Positions 27,073-36,803 are shown, counted from the first letter of the stretch. The stretch: DNA of 64,000 bases from Flavobacterium piscisymbiosum (GCF_020905295.1 NZ_JAJJMM010000001.1:1054001-1118000); one strand, 5' to 3'. A program made the numbers and translations. Notes: a model not told the origin generated them from the sequence alone.

Positions 27073-27600
27073 ATGAAAAAGGTTATTACACTTTTGTTTT
27101 TAGTATCATTTGGATTTACACAAGCTCAACAAGCTTTTAAAGGAAAGGGAGATGTTAAAGTTAACGTTGGTGCTAACATACAAGATGGTGGTTCAGGAGT
27201 TCAGGGTTCTGTTGATTTTGGTTTAGGTGAAAATTTCTCTTTTGGTTTTGTTGCTAATTACTTATTGGGCGTAGATAATTTTAATGGATTTTATCATAAT
27301 AATCCTACTCCTTACAGTGATTATAAACCTGATTTTAGCGATCGTTTTGATGCTAAAGCAAGAATTAGTGCTAATTTAAGCAGCGTTATTGGTGTTGATC
27401 AATTAGATGTTTATCCTGGTTTAAGTTTAGGATTACACAATTTTGGTGGCCATGTTGGTGGTCGTTACTTTTTTACTGATGGATTTGGTGTTTTTACAGA
27501 ACTTGGTTTCCCTATTGCAAAATACGGAAGTAACAACGGAGTATTTGATCACTTAAACAATCAGTTTACTTTTAGTTTAGGAGCGTCTTTTAATTTGTAA
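27073..27600 (+). CDS. Small outer-membrane beta-barrel protein (DUF6646-like)
   Basis: 175 residues, signal peptide MKKVITLLFLVSFGFTQAQ. Alternating hydrophobic strands follow (GDVKVNVGANIQ, NFSFGFVANYLLG, GGRYFFTDGFGVFTELGFP). It ends NQFTFSLGASFNL with a terminal aromatic/hydrophobic residue, as in BAM-assembled barrels. I believe this is the flavobacterial DUF6646 type, from memory of its N-terminus. A strong terminator follows. Confidence 0.75.
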   Translation: MKKVITLLFLVSFGFTQAQQAFKGKGDVKVNVGANIQDGGSGVQGSVDFGLGENFSFGFVANYLLGVDNFNGFYHNNPTPYSDYKPDFSDRFDAKARISANLSSVIGVDQLDVYPGLSLGLHNFGGHVGGRYFFTDGFGVFTELGFPIAKYGSNNGVFDHLNNQFTFSLGASFNL

Positions 27601-27629
27601 GATATATGCTTTTAGGGTTATAATATTTG

Positions 27630-27664
27630 AAAATACCATTTGAAATTCAAATGGTATTTTTTTT
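27630..27664 (+). terminator. Rho-independent terminator
   Basis: AAAATACCATTTGAA and TTCAAATGGTATTTT form a perfect stem followed by T residues, about 30 bases after the stop codon at 27600. Confidence 0.9.
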
Positions 27665-27728
27665 ACAAACAACTCAAGTTCAATATTTTTTCAATATGTT
27701 TGTAATAAATTATTTACATATTTAGATT

Positions 27729-28502
27729 ATGAAAAAATTAAAATTATCCTCTTTTTTCTTTACACCCATAATTGTTATGACTCTTATGATCACATCTTGT
27801 AAAGATTCTGAAAAGAAAACCATAACAACTCAATCAAATGCTTTTGCAGGTACCTGGGTCGCAAAAGATTTTAGTGATAATATGATTGTCAATAAAGGAA
27901 TTGAAACTGTTAAAAATGGAGTTACGGAGATTACTATTCCCAAAAAAATCACAGATAGTATCTCTTTTCTAAATGAAGATCTGGAAAGTGCAAAATATTC
28001 AGCCACTATTAAAAATGACACATTAATTAATCATCTTGATGAAACTAATATTCAAAAAGCAATAATCAAAAACGGGAATTTGATCTTACTTCCACTGGAT
28101 GATCGATATCACTCACAAGAATATACTAAAGCAGATGCTTCTTTAGTAAAAAAAGCAAAGGATGCAAATGTATCTGTATTTCGTATTTTAATAAACAAAA
28201 CGCTTTCTGATAATACTTACACAAACGGCTCTTCAAAAAATAAAATTAAATTTTCTGAAGATGGAAATGTAGCTGGCCTAGCCAATTTTAAAAATTATTA
28301 TATCAGTGTAAATGGGGATGCTGCAAATATTGAGAATATGACTGCAATAAATTTTACAACAGTTGATAGATCAAGTAAAAATTTAGGAATAGAATTCAAA
28401 AAAGACATAGTGAATTTGTATGATCTTATACTTTTAACGAAGTCAGGTGAAAAACCATATTATAAAAAAGGTAAATTATTATATTCCTTAATGGCAATAT
28501 AA
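27729..28502 (+). CDS. Hypothetical lipoprotein
   Basis: 257 residues. The lipobox is IVMTLMITSC, with the acylated Cys near residue 24, then KDSEKKTITTQ. The mature chain begins with FAGTWVAKDFSDNMIV, which is similar in style to lipocalin-like or copper-resistance (NlpE-like) lipoproteins, but no motif settles this. It is monocistronic with its own terminator. Confidence 0.72.
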   Translation: MKKLKLSSFFFTPIIVMTLMITSCKDSEKKTITTQSNAFAGTWVAKDFSDNMIVNKGIETVKNGVTEITIPKKITDSISFLNEDLESAKYSATIKNDTLINHLDETNIQKAIIKNGNLILLPLDDRYHSQEYTKADASLVKKAKDANVSVFRILINKTLSDNTYTNGSSKNKIKFSEDGNVAGLANFKNYYISVNGDAANIENMTAINFTTVDRSSKNLGIEFKKDIVNLYDLILLTKSGEKPYYKKGKLLYSLMAI

Positions 28503-28545
28503 TCAACAAAATATAAACTTTTAAAAAACGTAAAACTCCTTTTAC

Positions 28546-28580
28546 AAAAAAAAGCAACCCTTATCGGGTTGCTTTTTTTT
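28546..28580. terminator. Bidirectional terminator
   Basis: AAAAAAGCAACCC-TTATC-GGGTTGCTTTTTT is flanked by A and T tracts. It lies between the lipoprotein gene (+) and the SAM-hydrolase-like gene (-). Confidence 0.92.
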
Positions 28581-28596
28581 AAAGGCAGACTTTATA

Positions 28597-29484
28597 CTAT
28601 TTGCTAACTAAAATACTCCACTCAGCACCACTATAAATTTTATGTTTCGCTGAAAAACTTCCCTGGTTTACAGCCAATGAAAAGTTTAAAAGACTATTGA
28701 AGTAACAAACATCTGTACCAACAGCAACCTCTCCAAAAGTATGTACCAGTTTTAATTTTCCTTCGTAAGCTTTTTTAGTTCCGTTGAAAATCTGGATTTT
28801 AACAAAATCACCTGCTTTTAAATCTAAATTAGCGAAAGTTTTCTTGTCGATATTTGTCCATACATTTCCGTATTGAATATCTAAAATCGGGATTCCGCCT
28901 TTGATAATTCCTTTTTCGAAAACCGGTTTTTGGTAATCGATTTTTACTACTTCGTTTGGTAATTTTGGCCCAACTTCTTCAAAAGTGATCGTTTTAGATG
29001 CTAAACGAGCTCCTGTAAAAGCATATACATCACGACCATGAAAAGTATAAGATTCGTTTGAGTTTTGACGACGATTTTTTACTTCATCGATCTCACGAAT
29101 TTCCTGAATTCCTAATTGTTCTGCAATTAAAGTCAAAGTTCCGTTATCCGGAGTTACAAAATAATGACCCGATTTAGTTAACAAAACTACAGAATGCCTC
29201 GCTGTACCTACTCCAGGATCACAAACAGATACAAATACAGTTCCAGCCGGATAATATTGAGCCGTTTGCGACAAACGATATGCTGCTTCCCAAATATTAA
29301 ATGCCGGGATTTCATGAGTTACATCAAATATTTTAATATCGGTCGAAACTCCCATTGCTACCCCTTTCATAGCAGATACTGCCCCATCTTTCAAACCAAA
29401 ATCTGATTGAAAAACTAATACATTATTTTGTGCGAAACCATTAAAAGTAATAGCACACAAAAAAAGTAATAAACGTACTTTCAT
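28597..29484 (-). CDS. Secreted SAM hydrolase / adenosyltransferase (DUF62) family protein
   Basis: 295 residues. The family hydrolyses S-adenosylmethionine to adenosine and methionine (or halogenates it in fluorinases). Blocks visible are FQSDFGLKDGAVSAMKG, CDPGVGTARHSVVLL, FVTPDNGTLTLIAEQ and FHGRDVYAFTGARLA, so the active-site Asp and Asn positions are kept. It begins with a clear signal peptide, MKVRLLLFLCAITFNGFAQ, placing it in the periplasm where SAM is not expected. It is divergent from a TonB receptor gene across a 212-base gap, suggesting shared nutrient or nucleoside scavenging. Confidence 0.88.
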   Translation of the reverse strand: MKVRLLLFLCAITFNGFAQNNVLVFQSDFGLKDGAVSAMKGVAMGVSTDIKIFDVTHEIPAFNIWEAAYRLSQTAQYYPAGTVFVSVCDPGVGTARHSVVLLTKSGHYFVTPDNGTLTLIAEQLGIQEIREIDEVKNRRQNSNESYTFHGRDVYAFTGARLASKTITFEEVGPKLPNEVVKIDYQKPVFEKGIIKGGIPILDIQYGNVWTNIDKKTFANLDLKAGDFVKIQIFNGTKKAYEGKLKLVHTFGEVAVGTDVCYFNSLLNFSLAVNQGSFSAKHKIYSGAEWSILVSK

Positions 29485-29696
29485 TTTTTCTCTTTTTAAA
29501 TTTTCAGCAAAGATATTTCATTAAATTCAAAAAATGACACCTTCAACTTACAAATAATGTCATTTTATAAATCAATTTTGATTATTTACAATTACATTTG
29601 CATTTTATTCATTATCCTATCTAATTAATAGACAAATGAACGTTCTATTCGATTTTTTTGAATAATTATTAAATCAATTACAAAACTAAATTATCA

Positions 29697-32351
29697 ATGA
29701 GAAAAAAATTAAAAATTGTTATAACAGCAATTCTTACTTTATCCAGCACTTTATTTTTTGCGCATAGTCACGAGATAAAAGGAACGATTACGAATGAAAA
29801 TGGAAATCCTCTGGAGTTTGCTACAGTCTTGATCAAAGGAACTCAAATTAATGCGTCAAGCGATGCTTTAGGAAAGTTTACGATTAATGCTTCTGCCAAT
29901 AATCCCACACTTATTGTTTCGTTATTTGGATATCAAACCAAAGAAGTCGTTGCAAAAGATCATATTATCGAAGTGCAATTGGCTTTAGAAAATAATAGCC
30001 TTGACGAAATTGTAGTCGTAGGAAGTAGAAATCCAAATAAAAGCAAACTCGAAACAGCAGTTCCGGTTGATGTTGTAAACCTGGCAAAAATTAGAAATAC
30101 GACGCCACAAACTACTACAAACGACATTTTGACCTATTTGATCCCGTCTTTTAACTCTAACAGACAATCTTCTGCAGATGGAACTGAGCATATTGATCCG
30201 GCTTCTTTAAGAGGTTTAGGTCCTGATCAGGTTTTGGTTTTGATTAACGGAAAAAGAAGACATACTACATCATTGGTAAATTACCAAAATACGGTAGGAA
30301 ACGGTTCTGTTGGTACAGATTTAAGTGCGATTCCTGCTTCGGCAATCAAGAGAATTGAAGTTTTACGTGATGGTGCAGCAGCGCAATACGGTTCTGACGC
30401 GATTGCCGGTGTAATCAATTTGGTTTTAAAAGACAATGCAGGTCTGGAAGTAAACGCAACTTATGGTTCTACCTCAAGAAACGATGGACAGACCACAAAT
30501 GTGAACTTAAACTACGGAACAAAAATTGGCAACAAAGGTGGTTTTATCAACCTTTCGGCTGAATTTAATGATCGCCAGAAAACCAATCGTTCTCAAAATA
30601 ATAACCTGATTATTTTTGATCAATCGGCTGAGGGTAATTTCTTTGTTTATGATTTTGCTGATAATCCGGCACAATCACGCCAGATTGATGATAATTTATT
30701 GGCTCAAAATGGTTTGACGCGTGATGATTTTAATTTTCAGATTGGAGATGCAAAAATTCAGAATATTCAGGGATTTTTTAATGCATCGATTCCGTTAAAC
30801 GATCAAATCGAGTTTTATGCAAACGGAGGCGTTAGCCACAGAGAAGGTACAGGTTACGGTTTCAGACGTTTACCAAGTGAAACTGAAAATGTGGTGGCTT
30901 CTATTTTCCCTTTCGGATTTCAACCTGAATTGAATTCTGTTGTAACGGATCTTTCTTCTTCGGTTGGTTTTAAATTCAAATTTGGAGAATGGAAACTGGA
31001 TGTGAGCAATACTATCGGTGAAAACAAATTTATTTATGATGTATCGAATACCAATAACGTTTCGTTAGGCGATAATGGCCAGACAGATTTTAAAGCCGGA
31101 AATCACTCTTTCCTGCAAAACACTGTAAATGCTGATATTACCCGATTTTACAAAGATGTTTTTCATGGTTTGAATGTTGCATTTGGAGGTGAATATCGTT
31201 TTGAAAAATACAAAATTGTTCCTGGAGAGGAAAACTCTTATATCAATGGTGGAGCACAATCATTCCCGGGATTTTCTCATTTGAATGAAGTGAATGAAAA
31301 CAGAAACAGCGTTGGCGTTTATGCTGATGTTGAGGCTGATATTACGGAGAAATTCTTGATTGGAGTTGCAGGTCGTTATGAAGATTATACCGATTTTGGA
31401 AATACGATCAACGGAAAATTATCTGCGAGATATAAAATCTTAGACAACCTATTTGTTCGTGGGGCGATTAGTTCTGGTTTTAGAGCGCCATCATTGCACC
31501 AGCAATACTTCAACAATATTGCAACTGATGCGGTTGATGGGCAAATCCTGAATTCGGGTATTTTTAGAAATGATAGTCAGGTAGCGAAAGAATTGGGCAT
31601 TCCGAAATTAAAAGAAGAAACTTCAAGAAACTACAGTTTTGGAGTTGTTTATTCTCCAACAAAAAAATTACATATTACAGCTGATTACTATCATATTAGA
31701 ATCGATAACCGAATCATCCTTACCGGAAATTTAGGAAATGATGCTGCGGGTGAACCTGTTCCTGCGCTTCGTGCTTTGTTTGCTCAATACGGCGCTCAAA
31801 CCGGACGTTTCTTTACCAATGCCATCAACACAACTACAAACGGAATTGACGTTGTAATTGATTATGATATGAATGTTGGTCCCGGAAAAATGAATCTTTC
31901 GTTGTTGTACAACTACAACGACAACAAGGTAGATGATCAGCTGAACAATATTCCGGCTTTATTTGTAGGTCAGGAAGATGTGTACTACGGACCTCAGGAA
32001 AGAAGTCTTATCGAGACGAATACACCTAAACACAAAGGTACTTTTGCTGTTAATTACAGTTTAACCAAATGGAATTTCTTATTAAGAAATACGTATTTTG
32101 GTGAAGTAATTCGTGATGGTTTTCCTTTTGGAGGCATCCAGAAACACAACGGAAAAGTAGTTACAGATATGACTGTTGCTTATAAAATCACTCCAAAAAT
32201 CCAGATTGCTTTGGGAGCCAACAACTTATTTGATATTTTCCCGGACAGACAAATTTACGAGAACAGTTATTACGGAGTTTTCAAATATGCACCTGTGCAA
32301 ATGGGAACTACGGGAGCTTACTACTTTGGACGCATGAGTTTTACATTGTGA
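29697..32351 (+). CDS. TonB-dependent receptor with carboxypeptidase-like N-terminal domain
   Basis: 884 residues. Signal peptide, then a CarboxypepD_reg-like domain (about 25-110: IKGTITNENGNPLEFATVLIKG). The plug domain (about 115-250) holds DGTEHIDPASLRGLGPDQVL and IKRIEVLRDGAAAQYGSDA, and a 22-strand barrel ends YYFGRMSFTL. It imports a substrate across the outer membrane using TonB energy. No SusD gene is adjacent, so it is not a classical polysaccharide locus. The divergent secreted SAM-hydrolase gene is the only clue to the ligand. Confidence 0.93.
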   Translation: MRKKLKIVITAILTLSSTLFFAHSHEIKGTITNENGNPLEFATVLIKGTQINASSDALGKFTINASANNPTLIVSLFGYQTKEVVAKDHIIEVQLALENNSLDEIVVVGSRNPNKSKLETAVPVDVVNLAKIRNTTPQTTTNDILTYLIPSFNSNRQSSADGTEHIDPASLRGLGPDQVLVLINGKRRHTTSLVNYQNTVGNGSVGTDLSAIPASAIKRIEVLRDGAAAQYGSDAIAGVINLVLKDNAGLEVNATYGSTSRNDGQTTNVNLNYGTKIGNKGGFINLSAEFNDRQKTNRSQNNNLIIFDQSAEGNFFVYDFADNPAQSRQIDDNLLAQNGLTRDDFNFQIGDAKIQNIQGFFNASIPLNDQIEFYANGGVSHREGTGYGFRRLPSETENVVASIFPFGFQPELNSVVTDLSSSVGFKFKFGEWKLDVSNTIGENKFIYDVSNTNNVSLGDNGQTDFKAGNHSFLQNTVNADITRFYKDVFHGLNVAFGGEYRFEKYKIVPGEENSYINGGAQSFPGFSHLNEVNENRNSVGVYADVEADITEKFLIGVAGRYEDYTDFGNTINGKLSARYKILDNLFVRGAISSGFRAPSLHQQYFNNIATDAVDGQILNSGIFRNDSQVAKELGIPKLKEETSRNYSFGVVYSPTKKLHITADYYHIRIDNRIILTGNLGNDAAGEPVPALRALFAQYGAQTGRFFTNAINTTTNGIDVVIDYDMNVGPGKMNLSLLYNYNDNKVDDQLNNIPALFVGQEDVYYGPQERSLIETNTPKHKGTFAVNYSLTKWNFLLRNTYFGEVIRDGFPFGGIQKHNGKVVTDMTVAYKITPKIQIALGANNLFDIFPDRQIYENSYYGVFKYAPVQMGTTGAYYFGRMSFTL

Positions 32352-32356
32352 GTTAT

Positions 32357-32592
32357 TTAACCGCGAGGAGCGCTAAGATTTACGCAAAGATCGCGAGTTT
32401 TTTTTTAATCTCGCAAAGGCGCGAAGTCGCAAAGATAATTTGCATAATCTTTAAGTATAAAAATAAAGCCGCTCAATTGAGCGGCTTTATTTTTATAAAA
32501 ACTTAGCGACTTCGCGCCTTTGCGAGATTAAATCATACAGCATAAAAAACTCTGCGGACTTTGCGTAAATCTTAGCGAACTCTGCGGTTAAA
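32357..32592. repeat. Triple nested inverted repeat with central terminator
   Basis: The centre is the perfect 28-base palindrome at 32463-32490 (core AAAGCCGCTC/GAGCGGCTTT). Around it lie 24-bp perfect inner arms (32408-32431 and 32506-32529; core CGCAAAGGCGCGAAGTC). Outer arms of about 45 bases follow (32357-32400 and 32544-32592; core CTAAGATTTACGCAAAG). It separates the converging TonB receptor (+) and scoB (-) genes. Confidence 0.88.
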
Positions 32593-32595
32593 AAT

Positions 32596-33249
32596 CTAAA
32601 TAGCCATTTCGGGAATTTCACCTTCAATAATTAATTCAGCTTCTGTCGAGGCGATGATGTGCTCGACTGAAACACCTGGCGCGCGTTCTAAGAGCTTAAA
32701 ACCTTTTTCAGTCACTTCGAGAACTGCTAACTCGGTAACAACCTTTTTAACGCATCCTACGCCCGTTAATGGCAAAGTGCATTTTTTTAAGATTTTAGAT
32801 TCTCCTGCTTTATTGACGTGCATCATGGCAACGATGATATTTTCGGCGGAAGCCACCAAATCCATTGCGCCTCCCATTCCTTTTACCATTTTGCCCGGAA
32901 TTTTCCAGTTGGCAATATCTCCGTTTTCAGAAACTTCCATCGCTCCTAAAATCGTCAAGTCTACTTTTTGACTTCGAATCATTCCGAAACTAAAAGCCGA
33001 ATCAAAGAAACTTGCTCCCGGCAGCGTTGTAATGGTTTGCTTTCCGGCATTGATAATATCAGCATCTTCTTCTCCCGCAAAAGGAAAAGGCCCCATACCC
33101 AAAACGCCATTCTCACTCTGAAATTCAACTGCAATATCTTCCCTAACGTAATTTGCTACCAAAGTCGGAATCCCGATTCCAAGATTAACAAAATACCTGT
33201 CTTTTACTTCTTTTGCAATTCGTTTTGCAATATCTTCTTTTGTTAACAT
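32596..33249 (-). CDS. scoB: 3-oxoacid CoA-transferase, subunit B
   Basis: 217 residues, beta subunit of succinyl-CoA:3-ketoacid (acetoacetate) CoA-transferase. The catalytic Glu lies in VEFQSENGVLGMGPFP near residue 45. Other family segments are YFVNLGIGIPTLVANYV and LPLTGVGCVKKVVTELAVLEV. With subunit A it activates acetoacetate to acetoacetyl-CoA in ketone body or branched-chain amino acid breakdown. Subunit A is encoded just upstream on the same strand, but 239 bases of repeat-like DNA separate them. Confidence 0.94.
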   Translation of the reverse strand: MLTKEDIAKRIAKEVKDRYFVNLGIGIPTLVANYVREDIAVEFQSENGVLGMGPFPFAGEEDADIINAGKQTITTLPGASFFDSAFSFGMIRSQKVDLTILGAMEVSENGDIANWKIPGKMVKGMGGAMDLVASAENIIVAMMHVNKAGESKILKKCTLPLTGVGCVKKVVTELAVLEVTEKGFKLLERAPGVSVEHIIASTEAELIIEGEIPEMAI

Positions 33250-33488
33250 ATTTTTCTAATGTGTCAATTTATTAATGTGCCAATGAGTAAATGAGTCAAT
33301 GAGTTAATTAGATAATGTATTATTTAAGCAATCAAATCTATTATCACATTTTCTAATTATCTAATTCTTTACTTTACGTAATTACTACTAATTACGTGAA
33401 TGTCAATAAATTTAAACAACCAAATTCATATTAAAGCAACTTTAATGCATTAATAATTAATTATCTAATTGACAAACTATCTCATTAT
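33250..33488. repeat. AT-rich repeat insertion between scoA and scoB
   Basis: The spacer is built of short recurrent words (atgagtcaatgagttaatt, agataatg) and, on the far side, their inverse (aattatctaattgacaaact, ctcattatctaa). It also holds the hairpin ACGTAATTA-CTAC-TAATTACGT at 33376-33397. No ORF of note. Genes for these two subunits usually overlap or nearly touch. Confidence 0.65.
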
Positions 33489-34190
33489 CTAAATCTTCTG
33501 TCTTACAGTACGTTGCTCTATTCTTTTCTCGAATTTTTCGCCCTGAAAGATACGCTGTACCATAATTCCCGGAATATGAATTTGATTTGGGTCTAAAGTG
33601 CCAACAGGAACTAGTTCTTCCACTTCGGCAATGGTTATTTTTGCTGCACCGGCCATACACGCATTGAAGTTTCTGGCTGTTCCTTTAAAAATAAGATTTC
33701 CGGCTTCATCGCCTTTCCAAGCTTTTACAATGGCAAAGTCAGCTTTGAAAGCTTGTTCCATGATATGCATCTTTCCGTTGAATTCACGGACTTCTTTGCC
33801 CACCGCAACTTCGGTCCCGTAACCGGCTGGCGTGAAAAAAGCGGGAATCCCGGCTTGTGCTGCGCGACAACGTTCTGCCAAAGTTCCCTGAGGCGTCAAT
33901 TCAACTTCAAGTTCTCCAGAAAGCATCTGGCGTTCAAACTCGGCATTTTCGCCTACATAGGACGAAATCATTTTTTTGATTTGTTTTTTCTGCAAAAGCA
34001 ATCCCAAACCAAAATCATCAACACCTGCATTGTTCGAAATACAAGTTAAATCTGAAACTGTTGTTTTTACTAATGCCGCTATAGTATTTTCAGGAATTCC
34101 GCATAAGCCAAAACCACCAAACATAATGGTTATTCCGCTTTCTATTCCTTCTGTAGCCTCTTGAACGTTATTTACTTTTTTTGTAATCAT
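33489..34190 (-). CDS. scoA: 3-oxoacid CoA-transferase, subunit A
   Basis: 233 residues, alpha subunit partner of scoB. Family segments are [38 protein letters not shown] and [20 protein letters not shown], ending [25 protein letters not shown]. It forms the alpha2beta2 CoA-transferase in the cytoplasm. It is first in the transcript; the downstream scoB is separated by repeat DNA. Confidence 0.94.
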   Translation of the reverse strand: MITKKVNNVQEATEGIESGITIMFGGFGLCGIPENTIAALVKTTVSDLTCISNNAGVDDFGLGLLLQKKQIKKMISSYVGENAEFERQMLSGELEVELTPQGTLAERCRAAQAGIPAFFTPAGYGTEVAVGKEVREFNGKMHIMEQAFKADFAIVKAWKGDEAGNLIFKGTARNFNACMAGAAKITIAEVEELVPVGTLDPNQIHIPGIMVQRIFQGEKFEKRIEQRTVRQKI

Positions 34191-34259
34191 AACAAATGGT
34201 CTTTATTACCGTATATTTTTGATAAAAATACCATTTTTAGATTAAATTATAACGATTTC

Positions 34260-34400
34260 GTAAAAAATAAAATCTACTTTTTGAATGCAAAGTTCGCAAG
34301 AATTCTATTTTAATCTCGCAAAGACGCGAAGACGCAAAGTTTTAATTTCTTTGTGAACTTTGCGTAAATCTTAGCGTTTTTCTTTGCGGTAAACTTTCAT
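34260..34400. repeat. CGCAAAG-family intergenic repeat
   Basis: Inverted units such as tgcaaagttcgcaag (about 34285), cgcaaagacgcgaagacgc (about 34317) and gtgaactttgcgtaaatc (about 34351) are the same vocabulary as the arms at 32357-32592. It lies upstream of scoA and downstream of the PBP1A gene. No gene. Confidence 0.65.
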
Positions 34401-34419
34401 TACAACTTATTCAAAAAAA

Positions 34420-34461
34420 ATCCTTTTGTGTTTTCTGAAATTCAGAAAATCACAAAAGGAT
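34420..34461 (-). terminator. Terminator after the PBP1A operon
   Basis: ATCCTTTTGTG...CACAAAAGGAT with an inner stem TTTTCTGAA/TTCAGAAAA makes one long hairpin just past the stop of the minus-strand PBP1A gene. Confidence 0.85.
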
Positions 34462-34487
34462 AATTTTATATAAAAAAGGAATTTAAA

Positions 34488-36791
34488 CTATAGTTCGAAT
34501 TCGTCTGTATTTTGTTCTGTAGCTGTTGTATCTTTCACTTTTGGCGCACTATAACAATCTACTTTGATAGAAAGATTTGCCGGGCGCTCAAACTCTGATT
34601 TCGAAACCTGAAGTCCGGGATCTGCATAACAAAGTTTCATAAAGTAACCCCAAATTGGCAATGCAGCTGTTGCACCTTGCCCGTAAGTTAAACTTTTAAA
34701 ACGTGCCGAACGATCTTCGCAACCTACCCAAACTCCTGTTACCAAGTTAGGCACCATTCCCATAAACCAACCATCAGACTGGTTTTGAGTTGTTCCTGTT
34801 TTACCCGCAATTGCGTTTTTAAACATGTACGGATATCCTGTCCAGCGATTATCTCCACTTCCTCCGCCTTGCGTACGCAAACGTGCACCAGATCCGGTCT
34901 CTGTAACCCCCTGAAGTAATTTGATTACTGCGAAGGCAATATCTTTATTTAAAACGTCGTGAGATTCCGGAATTGGCTCATAAATAACCTCTCCACTTTT
35001 ATTCTCAATACGGCTTAAAAATTGTGGTTTTACATACACTCCCTGATTGGCAAATGTACCATAAGCAGCAACCATATCTTCAACCGTAATATCTACAGCT
35101 CCAAGAGCGATAGAAGGCTGTGCAGGAATTTCGGTTTTAACACCTAATTTATGCGTTAGTTCTACAACTGCTTCCGGTCCTACACGATCGATTAATTTTG
35201 CAGAAATCGTATTGATTGAGTTCGCCAAACCTTGTTTTAAAGTTACCATTCCGCGGTATCTGTTATCAGAGTTTCTTGGCTCCCAATCTGCAGTAACGTT
35301 ATGACGCCCTTTGTGAATCATAAAAGGCCCGTCAAGAATAGAATCGCAAGGAGACATATTCAATTGTTCGATTGCGGTTGCATAAACGAAAGGTTTGAAT
35401 GTCGAACCTACTTGTCTTGCTCCCTGCCCTACGTGATCGTATTGAAAATATTTATAATTGATTCCACCAACCCAAGCTTTAATGTTTCCGGTTTGAGGCT
35501 CCATAGCCATTAAACCAGATTGTAAAAAGTGTTTGAAATAACGAATAGAATCCAGCGGTGTCATTACCGTATCGCGTTCTCCTTTCCAGGTAAAAACGCG
35601 CATTTTTGTTTTTACTTTGAATGAAGCAATGATATCATCTTCGCTTTTATCTAAATCTTTCATGATGGCCCAACGTGTAGAGTTTTTCATTGCCTGCATC
35701 ATTAATCGATCTGTTTCTGCTTGAGAAATATTTACGAAAGGCGCATTTTTATTGGTTTTCTGTTCAATAAAAAATTGTTGTTGCAGATTTTTCATGTGTT
35801 CAGAAACTGCTTCTTCGGCATGTAACTGCATTCTTGAATCGATAGTGGTATAGATTTTTAAACCATCTTTGTAAATATCGTAATCAGAACCGTCTGGTTT
35901 TTTATTCTCTGCAACCCATTTTTTCATGTAATCACGAAGATATTCCCTGAAATAAGTCGCTGTTCCTTCGCGGTGACTTTCTAGTTTGAATTTTAAAGCA
36001 ATTGGCATTGCCTTGTACTTCTCTTTTTGAGCCTCTGTAATCATCTTGGCTTTTACCATTTGACCCAGTACCACATCACGACGGTTTTTAACACCCGTAG
36101 GGTTTCTCAAAGGATTGTAAAGAGATGAGTTATTAAACATCCCAACCAATATTGCGGATTCATCTATCGTTAAATCCTTAGGATCTTTAGAGAAATACGT
36201 TTGCGCAGCAGAACTTACTCCAACAGCGTAATTTCCGAAATCATAAACGTTGCAATACATCGCCAAAATTTCATTTTTGGTATATTGACGTTCCAGACGA
36301 ATGGCAATAATCCATTCTTTTATCTTTTGTACTATTCTAAAAGGTAAAAAACTAGATCCACCACGATGAAACAACTGTTTTGCTAACTGCTGTGTCAATG
36401 TACTGGCTCCTCCATTTGTTCCCAAAGAAAAAGCAGCACGTAAAGTTCCGCGCCCGTCGATTCCTGAATGCTCATAAAAACGGGCATCTTCAGTTGCAAC
36501 CAAAGCATCTACAAGGTTTTTTGGTAAATCTGAATATTTAAGCTGTGATCTGTTGGTTTTAAAATATTTACCAATCACTACTCCATCAGATGAAATAATT
36601 TCTGTAGCCAAATTAGAATCCGGATTTTCTAAGTCTTCAAATGAAGGCATTGATCCGAATAATCCCCATGAGGCAAATAAAAAGAAAGCTAAAATACCCA
36701 ACAAGGTATAAGCAAAAACTCTCCAGAATTTCTTTTTATAGTAGTTAATATCTTTATTACTATTAGGTTGATTGATTTTCTTGGTGGCCAT
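34488..36791 (-). CDS. Class A penicillin-binding protein (PBP1A-type)
   Basis: A 767-residue bifunctional peptidoglycan synthase. An N-terminal membrane anchor (about 25-50) is followed by a GT51 glycosyltransferase with EDARFYEHSGIDGRGTLRAA and GGASTLTQQLAKQLF. The transpeptidase domain has SxxK in VGSTFKPFVYATAIE, SxN in LANSINTISAKLI, and GKTGTTQNQSDGWFMG. It polymerises and crosslinks murein at the inner membrane. It is the last gene of the ricT-gldH-PBP block; gldH ends 13 bases upstream. Confidence 0.95.
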   Translation of the reverse strand: MATKKINQPNSNKDINYYKKKFWRVFAYTLLGILAFFLFASWGLFGSMPSFEDLENPDSNLATEIISSDGVVIGKYFKTNRSQLKYSDLPKNLVDALVATEDARFYEHSGIDGRGTLRAAFSLGTNGGASTLTQQLAKQLFHRGGSSFLPFRIVQKIKEWIIAIRLERQYTKNEILAMYCNVYDFGNYAVGVSSAAQTYFSKDPKDLTIDESAILVGMFNNSSLYNPLRNPTGVKNRRDVVLGQMVKAKMITEAQKEKYKAMPIALKFKLESHREGTATYFREYLRDYMKKWVAENKKPDGSDYDIYKDGLKIYTTIDSRMQLHAEEAVSEHMKNLQQQFFIEQKTNKNAPFVNISQAETDRLMMQAMKNSTRWAIMKDLDKSEDDIIASFKVKTKMRVFTWKGERDTVMTPLDSIRYFKHFLQSGLMAMEPQTGNIKAWVGGINYKYFQYDHVGQGARQVGSTFKPFVYATAIEQLNMSPCDSILDGPFMIHKGRHNVTADWEPRNSDNRYRGMVTLKQGLANSINTISAKLIDRVGPEAVVELTHKLGVKTEIPAQPSIALGAVDITVEDMVAAYGTFANQGVYVKPQFLSRIENKSGEVIYEPIPESHDVLNKDIAFAVIKLLQGVTETGSGARLRTQGGGSGDNRWTGYPYMFKNAIAGKTGTTQNQSDGWFMGMVPNLVTGVWVGCEDRSARFKSLTYGQGATAALPIWGYFMKLCYADPGLQVSKSEFERPANLSIKVDCYSAPKVKDTTATEQNTDEFEL

Positions 36792-36803
36792 ATAACTATT
36801 TTT

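Noticed and set aside
32654..34164. Plus-strand frames over scoB and scoA
   Set aside because: They are antisense to well-conserved CoA-transferase genes and show no protein features.
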